Positions 24,101-34,002 of a DNA stretch of 64,000 nt are shown here, piece after piece; within the stretch, counting starts at the first letter, position 1, and each line of letters starts with the position of its first letter. Location of the stretch: NCBI GenBank assembly GCA_022496185.1, contig WTXG01000001.1:1550001-1614000 (forward strand). The letters run 5' to 3'. This DNA comes from Multifurca ochricompacta. Taxonomy: Eukaryota > Basidiomycota > Agaricomycetes > Russulales > Russulaceae. The translations under genes were made by a program, and so were the position numbers. Below the pieces are notes generated by a model, which saw only the letters and a program-made list of their open reading frames with translations, was not told the origin of the DNA and ran no database searches.

Positions 24101-24906
24101 CCAACCGGACTGCTGCCTCACTTAATCCAGTTAAAAACATTAAATCGCTATGGAGGAAAAATAGAAAGGCATCAGTGTCTTCAGGCGCGTGGAGTTTTCC
24201 TGCTTCACAAACTGGAACAGGGCATACATCGCCTCAACCCCTCCCACCCACTCCAAGCTTCCCAGGGCCATCAGCACATCGTTCTCTTGTTACTGCCCCA
24301 ACTGATGCATCTCATGAATCGGTCGCGAGTCTGACTCCGCCTCCAGACCGACATCCGCCTAAGGCATTGTACCACGATACCCCTTCGCTGCAGACCTCAC
24401 AGACTCTACAGCAGACCCATAGCATCTCATCAATTAATTCCATGATATTTGACCAAGAGTCGCCATACCCCGTTCATATATCTTCCCAGCGTTCCTCTAC
24501 GTCACGGCCTCGTACCGCCTCACAGGTTACTCACACCCTGTCCCCCACCTCGTCAATACATCGGCACCGCTCTTCTGTGCGTGATTCTAGATTTCTAGCC
24601 TCGCTTAATCAGACAGACGCCTTGCCGCCGCCATCACCATCTACAACAATGGATATGGAAAAGATTGGACCGCCCAAGTCTATACTCAAGTTCTGGCGCT
24701 CCGATAGCCCTAACAGCCCACAGTTACCAGAGCAGAATACCCAGACGAGGCAATCCCACGCAGACTCTGTGGCAAGCGACAGCACGTTCATAGGTGGGAG
24801 TCGAGCAACCCCGTCATCATCCTTTGAGTCAGCGCGCCTCTTGCATGCAAGTCCACCGCGGCGGTCAAACCGCGGAATAGCTCCATCCACGAACATCACA
24901 GGATAA
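21169..24906 (+). CDS. Large Ser/Pro-rich disordered protein, function unknown
   Basis: The product is about 1,150 residues and begins MTSSNGASNGDPALLSTIG. Most is low-complexity Ser/Pro/Thr sequence. More ordered blocks are SQLWAIAKEYAFP, EDIWKQLWTRVAKFEIETDSRV, KVEFDIDKQKAAWYGPW followed by basic RSRRLNHQKREHRGR, and FDENDPNDRRRSQYVLKAKLDEIEK. Near the end are NIKSLWRKNRKASVSSG and KSILKFWRSDSPNSP. Introns lie at about 23084-23152, 23229-23299 and 23478-23544. The frame slips by one base at the C-run 21974-21979 and around the 23229-23299 intron; both fit a missing base. Basic clusters suggest a nuclear or membrane-associated scaffold, but that is a guess. No catalytic domain is seen. Confidence 0.68.
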
Positions 24907-25266
24907 GACAGTCGAAATTGTGAATGCACTATCTCATCTAGTGCCAGGATGATATACATCATGGTAATTGTCAATTTTTTTTTGGGGGGGAGGTTCTTTT
25001 GCGTATTCAGTTATACTTGTCATCCTCTAAGTGCTTACATCGGTTGTACATTATTGGCTACATACCGCTTATAACGGGAACATATCCGAGATACATTTTG
25101 GGGCGGATACAAGAACGAGAAAAAAAAATCCAATTAACAGAAGAATGGCTTAAAAAGATACTATTTACAAGTCAACTATATCTGTCTGGGCTAAGAATAT
25201 ACCTGCATAATGTACAATCTGAAGGCTCACAGCACAGGCGGATAGGTGTACAAAAAAGAGTCGTAT
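24907..25266. other. Convergent intergenic region
   Basis: This 360-base stretch lies between two convergent genes and should hold both 3' untranslated regions. It is AT-rich, with T and G homopolymers at about 24975-24990. No gene is seen. Confidence 0.5.
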
Positions 25267-26277
25267 TTACAAGCCGCAGACAGAAGGAGAAACTTTGTTA
25301 GCAACTACGTCGATAGCACCCTGATCTACCTGACTGCCAGACAACCGATCAAAAGCCTCCTTTGCTATGTTGAAACCTGCGCCAGCGGTGTCGATAGCAG
25401 TGATATTGATCATCACTCCGTTTGTCGGGTTGGTCAGACTCCACACGAGCCGCATTAGGGGAACCCCAAACGATGTCGTAAGCACCACCGATATAAGGGA
25501 AAGAGGGGATGTCGCCGAATGTCGGGAAACGAGATGCAAGGCCGTTCGGGCCGTTGGAGCAAGCGACACCGTTAAGCGAACCATCCTTATTATCGAATGT
25601 AGTGTCAAGCGTGGCGCGTAAGGGCGATGGTGGCTTGTTTGAATAGGGAGGCATCTGCGGTGGATAAGTCTCCGACGTATAAGATGGCTTGGGCGGATAG
25701 TAGGATGTGCTCGGGTAACCGTCTGTGGTCTTCGGATAGTTATCCGTGGTGTAATAAGTCGTCGTCGGGTACTTGTCCGTGCTGTAGTACGTCGTCGGCG
25801 TCGGATACTCATCTGTGGTGTGATATGTCGTCGTCGGGTACTTGTCCGAGCTGTAATACGTCGTCGGCGTCGGGTACTCGTCTGTGGTGTGATATGTCGT
25901 TGTCGGGTACTTGTCCGAGCTGTAATACGTCGTCGGCGTCGGGTACTCGTCTGTGTTGTGATATGTCGTTGTCGGGTACTTCTCCGAGCTGTAATACGTC
26001 GTCATCGGCGTCGGGTACTCGTCTGTGGTGTAATACGTTGTCGTCGGGTACGTGTCCGTAGTGTAGTATGAAGACGAATACGGGCTTGAAGTCGGCGAAT
26101 GATAATAAGTCGTAGCAGGGGGGTACGGGGGGGAGGATATGGGGTCGAAGACGGGGGATAATAGGTTGAGGTCGGATAAGGGGTGTATGCAGGAATGTCA
26201 TCCGACGGGCCCTGGGGTAGGGCACGGACAACTTGCGCAAGGAAGACAAGAGCAACGGCAGTAGGATATACCATCAT
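25267..26277 (-). CDS. Secreted cerato-platanin with Tyr/Pro/Thr repeat region
   Basis: Cerato-platanins are small secreted, expansin-like wall-associated proteins of filamentous fungi that can trigger plant defences. The N-terminus, MMVYPTAVALVFLAQVVRALP, is a signal peptide. A long Tyr/Pro/Thr/Ser-rich segment follows, including four 23-residue tandem repeats of the YYSSDKYPTTTYHTTDEYPT type. The cerato-platanin domain is at the C-terminus: TFDNKDGSLNGVACSNGPNGL, FPTFGDIPSFPYIGGA, and the end AIDTAGAGFNIAKEAF and VSPSVCGL. The frame slips at the C-run near 26127-26133 and twice within 25441-25458, at the central cysteine motif. Missing bases at short homopolymers are likely. Most family members lack such a repeat. 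Start: tandem ATG codons at 26277/26274. Confidence 0.82.
25789..26064. repeat. 69-base coding minisatellite, four units
   Basis: The phrase ACGTCGTCGGCG recurs at 25789, 25858, 25927 and 25996, exactly 69 bases apart. Each unit encodes 23 residues of the extracellular Tyr/Pro/Thr region of the cerato-platanin gene. Units are nearly identical, which suggests recent expansion. Confidence 0.9.
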
Positions 26278-26746
26278 GTGAGAGAGAAATCGTGGTAGTC
26301 TCAAGAGAGAAACTGATAAGGTTAGAGTTGGGACATATGTTCCTTTTATATGTTATATGCGAACGGACAGGAGTTGTCATACTTCAAGGCAGACCACTGT
26401 AATGCCTACCAGTCGGACCACCTTTGAGAATGTAGGGAAGGAGGGCCAGTTATGAAAATGCAATGATACATTGGCAGTGTAGCATTCCCTATGATAAATG
26501 TAAATTTAAAAATGATACTCTTACCTTGAGCTTGAGAATGGGAATGGACATTGGACACCATTCTGCAACGCCTTGAGATTGAAAGAAATGGAATGGAATG
26601 GACATTGAACATCATTCTTTCTCTGCAACTTGCAACAACTTGGTCGACGCGACGCGACACAAAGATCACGTGCAGATGATCCGGCATCACGTGAAGGAAA
26701 GGAGGAGAAACATTCAATAATTCATTTTCATTTTTAATGGAATCGA
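26278..26746. other. Intergenic, promoter of the cerato-platanin gene
   Basis: No coding sequence is recognised. A GGAATGGACATTG phrase occurs twice (about 26540 and 26595), each followed by a CAT-CATTCT segment, as a small imperfect direct repeat. The left part should hold the promoter of the cerato-platanin gene. Confidence 0.45.
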
Positions 26747-29143
26747 TTAGAATGAGTGTTCCGTTGAATCCTTCCCCCGAGATGAGGTGCTAGATGATCC
26801 GGATGCAAGTGTAGATAAAATTCTATCAATGTAGTCCGCTCCGCTCCTACCACCAGCAAACGACGGCGATTGCGATGGGAAAAGGAATTCAAGGTCAAAA
26901 GTGATGCTAGTGTATGCACAGGAGGACCATACCATTTTTGGTGGGTGAGGACATCACAGCCAATCTCTTTCTCTTTGCGTTGGACTGTCTCCACATAGGC
27001 AAGCATGCCGTCAGTCTTAAACCTTTGAGCGAGCTCGGCTGTATGACAGAACCGTCACGAGTTATGAACCTGACCACACGAAATCATGGAGACACACCAA
27101 AGCCTACGGCATTACTGTGCAGGCCGGCCAGTGAGACGAGCTGCAAAACGAAGCCTTCCCTTGCAAGGTCCCAAATAAAGCGCTTTAGGTCAGCATCTAT
27201 AATGTATTTCAAGGTAAGCAACTGACCGCAATTCAATAAGGAATGATACACACCAGAGTATCCATGAGCACCCCAATTGAAGCTCGGGCTGAGGTTGTAG
27301 ACTAGCCATTTCCCAGGGAACTTTTCGTGAATCTGGCGAGCGAATGACCGAGCCTGATTCAGATCAGGTTTCTTCGTTTCAAGCCAAATCATATCTGCAT
27401 AAGGCGCAAATGCCAATGCTCTGGACACTGCGGCATCAATCCCGCCAGTGGTGTGGTAGTATCCTTCACGCGTGCGTGGCACTATATGCAGAGTTTGGCC
27501 GGGGAGAAATGACGGTGGAGGATGACGTACAATCCCAGTCCCAGTCGACTTGAGACCCAACGATACTTGCGGCAACATCTCGTGCCTCCGTGTTTGACTT
27601 GCCAGAAACTGCTTCTACATAGCGCTGGAACGCTAATGCCTTCTGCTGGGGGGTAATGTTACTCGATTCCTGAATCGCTTGCTCAACAGCTGAACCTCAA
27701 TCTCATCAGTGCGTGGTGCGTGGTGAAATGGAGGAGAACAGTCATTGCCTTCATCAAACGTGATTAAGTTGACTCCGGACAACCATTTAGCCTCGAGGTC
27801 GTCGATTTCCGCACCGCACTGCCCTTCTGCTTCCGCACGATCGAGCACCTCTGCTAAGGCGAGCCTGCGTGATCCATCCGGTAAGCGCGTTCGCACGCCT
27901 CGGATGTAGGGGTGATCACGCGCGTCGACAGTAGATGATAGGAGGCGCGCAGACTCGGCGTCCGTTCGCGCGATGAGAAGCATGGTATGCTGAAGAAGAT
28001 CTAGTTGGAAGCGAGAAGCCACAAGGCGCGCGATGTGCGCGCTGGTAGGTACAACAACCTTTCCAGACAAATGGCCACACTACACTCGAGTTAGCTAAGG
28101 TGCCGATGAATAAGTTGAGTTAGACCTTCTTCCCACCATGGAGTTGGTCCTCCAGGTGAATTGCCGACGCCCCCTGTGCTCGGCCACTGAGTTTAGATAT
28201 GAGTGCCTAAAGATTAAAGATACAGCCCTACCGACTCCGCAAAAAGTTTTACGAGTTTCATCACGGCGGAGGTGCCACCATGCCTAGGGGCAGGGTCAGA
28301 TCGGCCCGGACCATAATAAGGCTGTGCTCATCATTCAGGCTCACCCGGTATCCGCGTCCGCAATTATCGGCCTCAGGTAGTCGATGTAAGGCATATTAGC
28401 GCGTCCCTCTGGCGACGCCTCAAGTCGGGTATCATAGTGTTTCCTGTCGTGAAGCTGCTGTGCACGGAAGAGACGATGAACTTGGTTCGGAACTGTGGTG
28501 TACGGGTAATCTCTGTCAAGCGAGCGCGGATTGCCTCGCACAATTGAGACATGAGACTTTTGACAACCCAGGTTAAAACTACCCACCCGAGATCCGGTCC
28601 AACTTCATTGTTTGCCGTGGTGAGCAAGCTACTCGCGGCCCACCCCGAGACGTAGACGACTTCAAGCCATTGCGCCATCTGGGTCATTTGCACGGGGTCA
28701 ATCGCACCAAGAGTGTGTACCGGCTTGCCATCCTTAGCCGCTCTATCAAAAGTTGCATAGAGTTTGTCGGCAAGTAGTGTGGAGGGAAGAGGTAAGGGTG
28801 GGAGGGATCCCTGCTTCGAAGCAACGGCAGCTGCAGAGTATGGACGAGACAGCCCCGAGAAACGTGGCTGAGAAAAGAATGCCTCGATGGCAACTACACG
28901 GGAGTTGAAAGCATCGGACTCCTCAGAGGAAGTAGGCGCGTCCAGAGATAGAGCAATTGGCCGCGGGTAGGAACCATAGGACGAAAGGGTCTCGATATCT
29001 GCATCAAAGATACTTTTGATGACAGGGGGCGGACTCGATACATTGTGTGAGGGTGAAAGGAAAATTGTAGCAGTGGAGGTGGGCAAGTCTGAAGTCTGGA
29101 GTCCTCGGGGAATGGGCCGTGGGACAGCGGTCGGCCGAACCAT
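26747..29143 (-). CDS. Isocitrate lyase family, probably mitochondrial 2-methylisocitrate lyase
   Basis: The family cleaves isocitrate to succinate and glyoxylate, or 2-methylisocitrate to succinate and pyruvate. The catalytic signature KKCGH is present, split by an intron so that KK ends one exon (near 28128) and CGH starts the next. Other blocks are PYSAAAVASKQGSLP, TLGAIDPVQMTQMA, SGWAASSL, IHLEDQLHGG, LLIARTDAESARLL, NLSPSFNW and LVSLAGLHSNAV. The C-terminus is a Ser-rich extension, KDSTEHSF. The first 40 residues have Arg and no acid, like a mitochondrial presequence. That and the EDQLHGG segment (not the EDQAPGT of glyoxylate-cycle enzymes as I know them) favour the methylcitrate-cycle enzyme. 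About ten introns are placed; one near 27690-27745 has a GC donor. Confidence 0.85.
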
Positions 29144-29620
29144 GACGAATGACGAATGATGAATATAAGAATTTTAATACATTTTTTGAGGAAAACAGGA
29201 GATACCAGCGACCGACTAAATATGCAACATGAGAGCTACATAAATGTAACAAAGGCAAGGCGAGCAAATGTATGTGCAGTGTGTACGGGTCAAAAGATGC
29301 AGCAGGAGTAATCAGATCAGATAATGCGGAATTTACGTAGTGATACGGTATAAAATTAGTGGTGGTCTGAAAGTTAAAGCCCATGGATGAAATCAGTTTT
29401 GAGGAGTGGAGGGCGGCGCTGTATCGAAAATCGCAAGAGCGGCGGATAAGCATCAAGACGAAGACACTGAAAACACAAGTGGGGGGGGAAGGGGGGTTGC
29501 AAGCGCATACAAGAAAAAATAATCGATTGTGAAGATGCAGGGACGGGGAAAGGGGCTGAAGAATGTATGTGTGTGATAAGTTGTCGGATCGGCGAAAGCA
29601 AGACATTATGGCTTACTTGA
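29144..29620. other. Intergenic, between two minus-strand genes
   Basis: This stretch should contain the promoter of the lyase gene and the 3' untranslated region of the homeodomain gene. No conserved coding sequence is seen. A G-rich run lies at 29487-29505. Confidence 0.5.
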
Positions 29621-31401
29621 TCAATGGACGATATGATGGTGGAAGCCAAGCAGTAGGAGGGCATCTTCAACTTTGACACCGGATAGTCTGCCGGGAATTT
29701 TCTCCAAGCGGTCGTAATCAATAGGACTGATGTTAATTCCCGCGCGGACATCTATTTGATGTGGACGAGAGGTCGGCATCACAGTGGTAGGAGGATGAGG
29801 TACAGGCGACGGTTCCGGTTCCGGTGTAACGGCTTCTTGGTACTCTTCATCATCGGTCCCAGGGTCGGAGGTGCCACCCGCACGTGTTTACGCTCTGAAT
29901 TGCCATGATTTATGAGAATGGCATCTGCGTCCTCATTGTCGGTATCCTCTGGATCCGGTACATGATCGACTTCATGCATGCCAACAGAATATGACGACGC
30001 CACAGATGGGGTGACCGCGCGGGAGGCGGGAACTGATCCCAGCTGTATACTTTCAGTATCACCCTCCTCACCAGGTTTTTGAGCCCGCTTGCGTGCCGTC
30101 TGGCGTAAGTTGCGGAACCAATTTGTTACTTTAGCAAGGTCCCTTTCGAAAAAGACGGTTAGTCGAGGGAGTGTAGTCTAAGAAAGGACAATGGGACACA
30201 TACATGCCAACTTCAAGCGCTAGAGCACCGCGCTCCTCGATAGATGGATTAGCGGTGCGGTTGTAAAGCCTCTGCAAGGCATCTAATTGATGGGGCTCTG
30301 GCCGTGTACGCCTTGGACGGTGAGGGGGGATGATACTATGATAAGGAGAACCCCTGGATGAACTAGAGGCATTAGAACGCTCTGCGCTAGGTGAGCGCTT
30401 CTCTCTGTGTATAAGAGCGGAGACAGACGGGTGGGAAGATCTGGGGGGGAAGGCTGGTGTCTCGAAAGTCGGGGCATCTCGGGACTGAGACGGTGTGTCA
30501 GCAGATGAATCTAACACCGGATAATTATTGATATTGGGATGCTGTGCCTTGTCAGAAGAGAGCTCATCATCCAAACGCTTTTTCGCAAGGCTTCGCTGAT
30601 TTTGAAACCAATTAGTCACACTCTGATAGCGCCTGTGAACGGGGTGATATAAGCTCGAGTTAAACCAACACTTGATAATGATGAGCCACGAACATTCCGA
30701 TTCTCTGGCCAAGTTCCTCACGTTGCTCCTTCGTGGGATGAGGATCAATTATATAGGCCTTTCGTAGTTCTTCTGTTTGAGAGAGGGATGGCCTCATCCG
30801 CATCCTCGGACGTGAGGGCAGATCGGGCACGGTGCTCTCGTATGCGTGACAATGTTCGAGATTACCAGCGTAAAAGGCGGTTTGTTGCTGCTGGGAAGTA
30901 TCCGGGGAGGAAGATATACGAGGGGTGCGTGCAGAGGAATCCTGCATTCTGGGGAGAGGGGGGGGGAAGGAAAATCCGAAATGGAGGGGGCCTCGACGAG
31001 TGGAGAAGTAGTGGTAGAATCAACGGAGCTGAGTAGGGAGGAAATCGGCGGGAGATCGTAAACCAAAGAGGATAGTCCAGGACGAGAGCGCTTTTTGTTC
31101 GAAGCACGTTTATTCTGAAACCAAGCATTGACTGTTTTTGTTTCCCTATATCGGTTGGAAAGTGTGAATAAGTAAGAGGATAGAGTCAAGTGAATGATGA
31201 AATGTACATTCCCAACTTTTCTGCCAGACTGGTTCTGTCATCGAGAGAAGGTTGTTCATTGCGTTCATAAAGCTCATTTAAAGCAGCGAGTTGGAAAGCA
31301 GAGTGACGATGACGAGGTTTCTTTAGCCTTTCCTTGAGAGAATCTGATTGAGAATGTTGATCATTCGGCATTGTCGGCCATGAAGAAAAAGTAGGCTCCA
31401 T
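29621..31401 (-). CDS. Transcription factor with three homeodomains
   Basis: The protein of about 530 residues carries three homeodomains in a row. HD1 (about 31315-31080) has RHRHSAFQLAALNELYE and helix 3 VNAWFQNKRASNKKR. HD2 (about 30825-30555) has RMRMRPSLSQTEELRKAY and VTNWFQNQRSLAKKR. HD3 (about 30315-30070) has RRTRPEPHQLDALQRLY and VTNWFRNLRQTARKR. All three keep the WF-N-R recognition helix. Each homeobox is interrupted by an intron after the same Gly-Met turn, always between the second and third base of the Met codon (about 31140-31200, 30630-30690, 30145-30204). The C-terminus is acidic/Pro-rich and ends HHHIVH. One-base slips occur at the G-run 30958-30966 and near 29857-29866. It is not next to a mating-type locus marker such as MIP. 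Confidence 0.88.
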
Positions 31402-32003
31402 TCTGGGAATGAGGGGGGAGAAGAAAAGAAAAGGAGGGAGGGAAGGGGGAGTTGAGTTGAGTAGGAAGAGGAAGAAGAAGAGGAAGAGAGAGGAATAAGG
31501 GAAGGGAAGGAAAGGGAAGGAAAGGGAAGGGGAAAAGAAGTAAAAATTAATTGTAATAATTAGAAAAGAAAATTAGTATTAATTAGTCTCAAGTCTCGGT
31601 CAGTCAGTCTCAGTCAGTCAGAGTTTGTTTTGTTAAATTGGTCAGATCGCTAAATGTACACATCTTCCCACGCTATATATACAGACCCTCTCCTCACCCC
31701 ATTCCCCAGTCATCTCATCTCATCTCATCTCATCTCATCCTGTTCGGCAGTGGGGGGGTGGGAAGGAGGGAGGGAGGTATATGGATATGGAGGGAGTGAG
31801 AGAGAGAGGGATTAGGGATTAGAACTGTCCTGGGGCGAACAACTGGGACACTGGGACTAATCTAACTATTCTAACTATATCTATGCTATGCCGAGCGCCG
31901 AGCACAGCCTGTGCCGTACTAAAGCACTTATTACCCACCCACTCTACCTACTCTACCCACTCTACCAATATTAATAAAGATATTAAGTGGATATATATGT
32001 CCG
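31402..32003. other. Intergenic, promoter of the homeodomain gene, with pyrimidine/purine repeats
   Basis: No coding sequence is seen. It contains AAGG-type purine repeats at 31420-31535, TCAGTC repeats at 31595-31620, a (CATCT)n run at 31710-31739, and G-rich DNA to about 31800. The left part is the upstream region of the homeodomain gene. Confidence 0.55.
31710..31739. repeat. (CATCT)n microsatellite
   Basis: Five to six tandem CATCT units lie in the intergenic region upstream of the homeodomain gene. Confidence 0.85.
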
Positions 32004-33786
32004 TCATGCCTCCCCTGTCTCTGATTCACGGTCTCCATCAATGTTCTTGATCCATGCACCAATCGCACCGCTGTATGGAGGCAACTGAGCATAGATCAAA
32101 CACAGCAAAGGCGTGATACCTACAGGAATCCCTCGTGCCGTAGAAATAACGCCCGCTTTGTGCCTTTGCTCCAGAATCGAATGGCATATGACAATGTTGC
32201 AATAGTCGCAGGGTGGCCCCGTATGAAACAACCACCAAAATAAATTCGATTCAAGCCATATTTCTCCGCGTTCATGTACCTATCTCCTCGTCAGCATATG
32301 ATGACATATGACGTATTGTTAGAAAAACTCAACGCTATTTGTCCAATGTTGTTTGACACCGCGTACAGCAAACTCTTGCTGATATCCTCTGGAGAGAACT
32401 TTCGTTTTTCCTTGCCCTTCTTAAATACTTTTCCAAACGAGCTAGCAATCATCGTAGATTTAAGCCCAAGCTTGCTGTAGTCTTGTCCATAGATATCCTT
32501 GACGAGCATGTCAACGGCCTCGTTATCGCCCGCTTCGGACAGTGCCAACATCTCTGCAACAATATGAGATATGGATATGTAACGTGAGCTCATGTCGGCT
32601 ATAGGACCAACCATCGAAGGAGGTAGCTGGTGTCAGCAGTGACAGCAAGCCCCACAGAGTTCCTCCGCCAAGGCTAGTCCCACTCACACGCTCGTATGTC
32701 CCGTCTTCGTCAACCTTGATGATCGAAACTCCGGACCCAATGTTGACAAGGAGACATGGCAATTGAGGTGTTGGGTTTTCCTCAAACGTAACGGCGTACT
32801 TTGGTGGGCTCGGACCTGGTCGTTCAAGTATTGCCGGAGACGAAGGCGTGTGCGCGACAGTTTGAATAAGTTCATCCGAGAAGAAATAACCTTCATCAGG
32901 GATGAGTGTAATAAACTTCAAGCCTTCGATCAAACATTCCATCTCGTCTTCTCGAAGAACTTCGACGTCTAGCGTTTCGCGAAACAGCTCGTAGAACCGA
33001 TGGGCACCACCTCCCGTCGCCATGACCTTCACTCCCTGTTTCATTTCTTCAATCGAAACGTCATTAGTGGCCGCTGAGCGCTCTATCAGCTCTTGGATAA
33101 ACTTGACGCAGTCATCAATAGCGTCTGTCTCGAAGCGCTCAAAGTTCAGAGAGCCCCCAGGAAAATGTTTCAAGGATGCACGACGCAAAATGGTGTCATG
33201 AAGTAAACTCTGGTGCAGGCCCGACAGTCCATTTCCGAGATGATTCGTGGGGTTGTCGAGCACCAAAGGTGTCAGCGCACCATTTTGCCTGGGGTGTGAG
33301 GAGCTCGGAGGAAACGGGTGCGAATGGGAACCGTCAGATGTCGGAGACGGGGGTGTGGAGATTGAGTCGTGGGAACTGTTTCCGCCAGTCGCAAGGACGG
33401 AGGGCGAGGAGGGGGGTTCTGGTGAACGAGTGAAATAGACGACTTTGGCGAGGGAGCCTCCAACCTGTTGATGTGGGGAGAAGGAGTTGGTTTGGGGTTG
33501 GGGTTGGAGTTAGGGTGGGGGTAAATAGACGTATGTCACAATTACGCTCGCCATATTGATATGATGAGATGAAGATGAACGCACGTCGACCGCAATATGT
33601 GACACAGGTTCAATGTAGTTTGGAAAGTAAATACCTCGACTGTCTCTGGTCTTGTTATGTCGTAAATAAAGAAGGGCAGTTCATAGAAATAGGTAAAGCT
33701 CGTACTTCGGGAGAAGCCTCGTGTAATATTACAGCTCCTCGAGTGTCAACGTGGATTACCTTGGGTGCTGGAAGTGGGGAGGACAT
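32004..33786 (-). CDS. Pantothenate kinase (eukaryotic PanK type)
   Basis: PanK phosphorylates pantothenate, the first committed step of coenzyme A synthesis. The N-terminal block is IHVDTRGAVIL, followed by ISHIAV-type residues and VGGSLAKVVYF (the ATP-binding glycine region). A Ser/Pro-rich insert comes next (about 33430-33270). Later blocks are VKVMATGGGAHRFYELF, CLLVNIGSGVSIIKVDEDG, SGTSLGGGTLWGLLSLL, the DIYGQDYSKLGL segment, and IYFGGCFIRGHPATIATLSYAIRFWS. It ends GAIGAWIKNID and TGEA. The junction between the first two exons (about 33600-33720) cannot be joined in frame as given, so a base may be missing. The N-terminal exon and start ATG at 33786 are therefore a little less sure than the rest. 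Confidence 0.9.
33480..33530. repeat. GGTTGGGGTT-type repeat in a PanK intron
   Basis: Imperfect tandem units of GGTTGG and GGGGTT cover about 50 bases next to the acceptor of a PanK intron. Confidence 0.7.
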
Positions 33787-34002
33787 GGTAGATAGTAAAT
33801 GGTGTTGTAGGGTAAAATGTAAAATGTATGAGGGGATGAGGAGGAATGATTCATCATTCGCTTGCTTGTCTATTGTATATCTCGCGAGTAAGCTCATCTC
33901 TTGCCCTGCCCTGACTAAATCTCCGTGTGCGTGGGTATTATTATTACATGTCGGGCGGTTCTCTCCTCCTCCTCGTCATCATCATCATCATCATCATTTT
34001 GA

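Noticed and set aside
25789..26064. CRISPR-like array because of regularly spaced repeats
   Set aside because: Units are contiguous 69-base coding repeats without unique spacers, in frame within a eukaryotic secreted protein.
29621..31401. Homeodomain gene as part of a matA mating-type locus
   Set aside because: The flanking genes are a lyase and pantothenate kinase. The usual markers (MIP, beta-flanking gene) and a divergent HD1/HD2 pair are absent.
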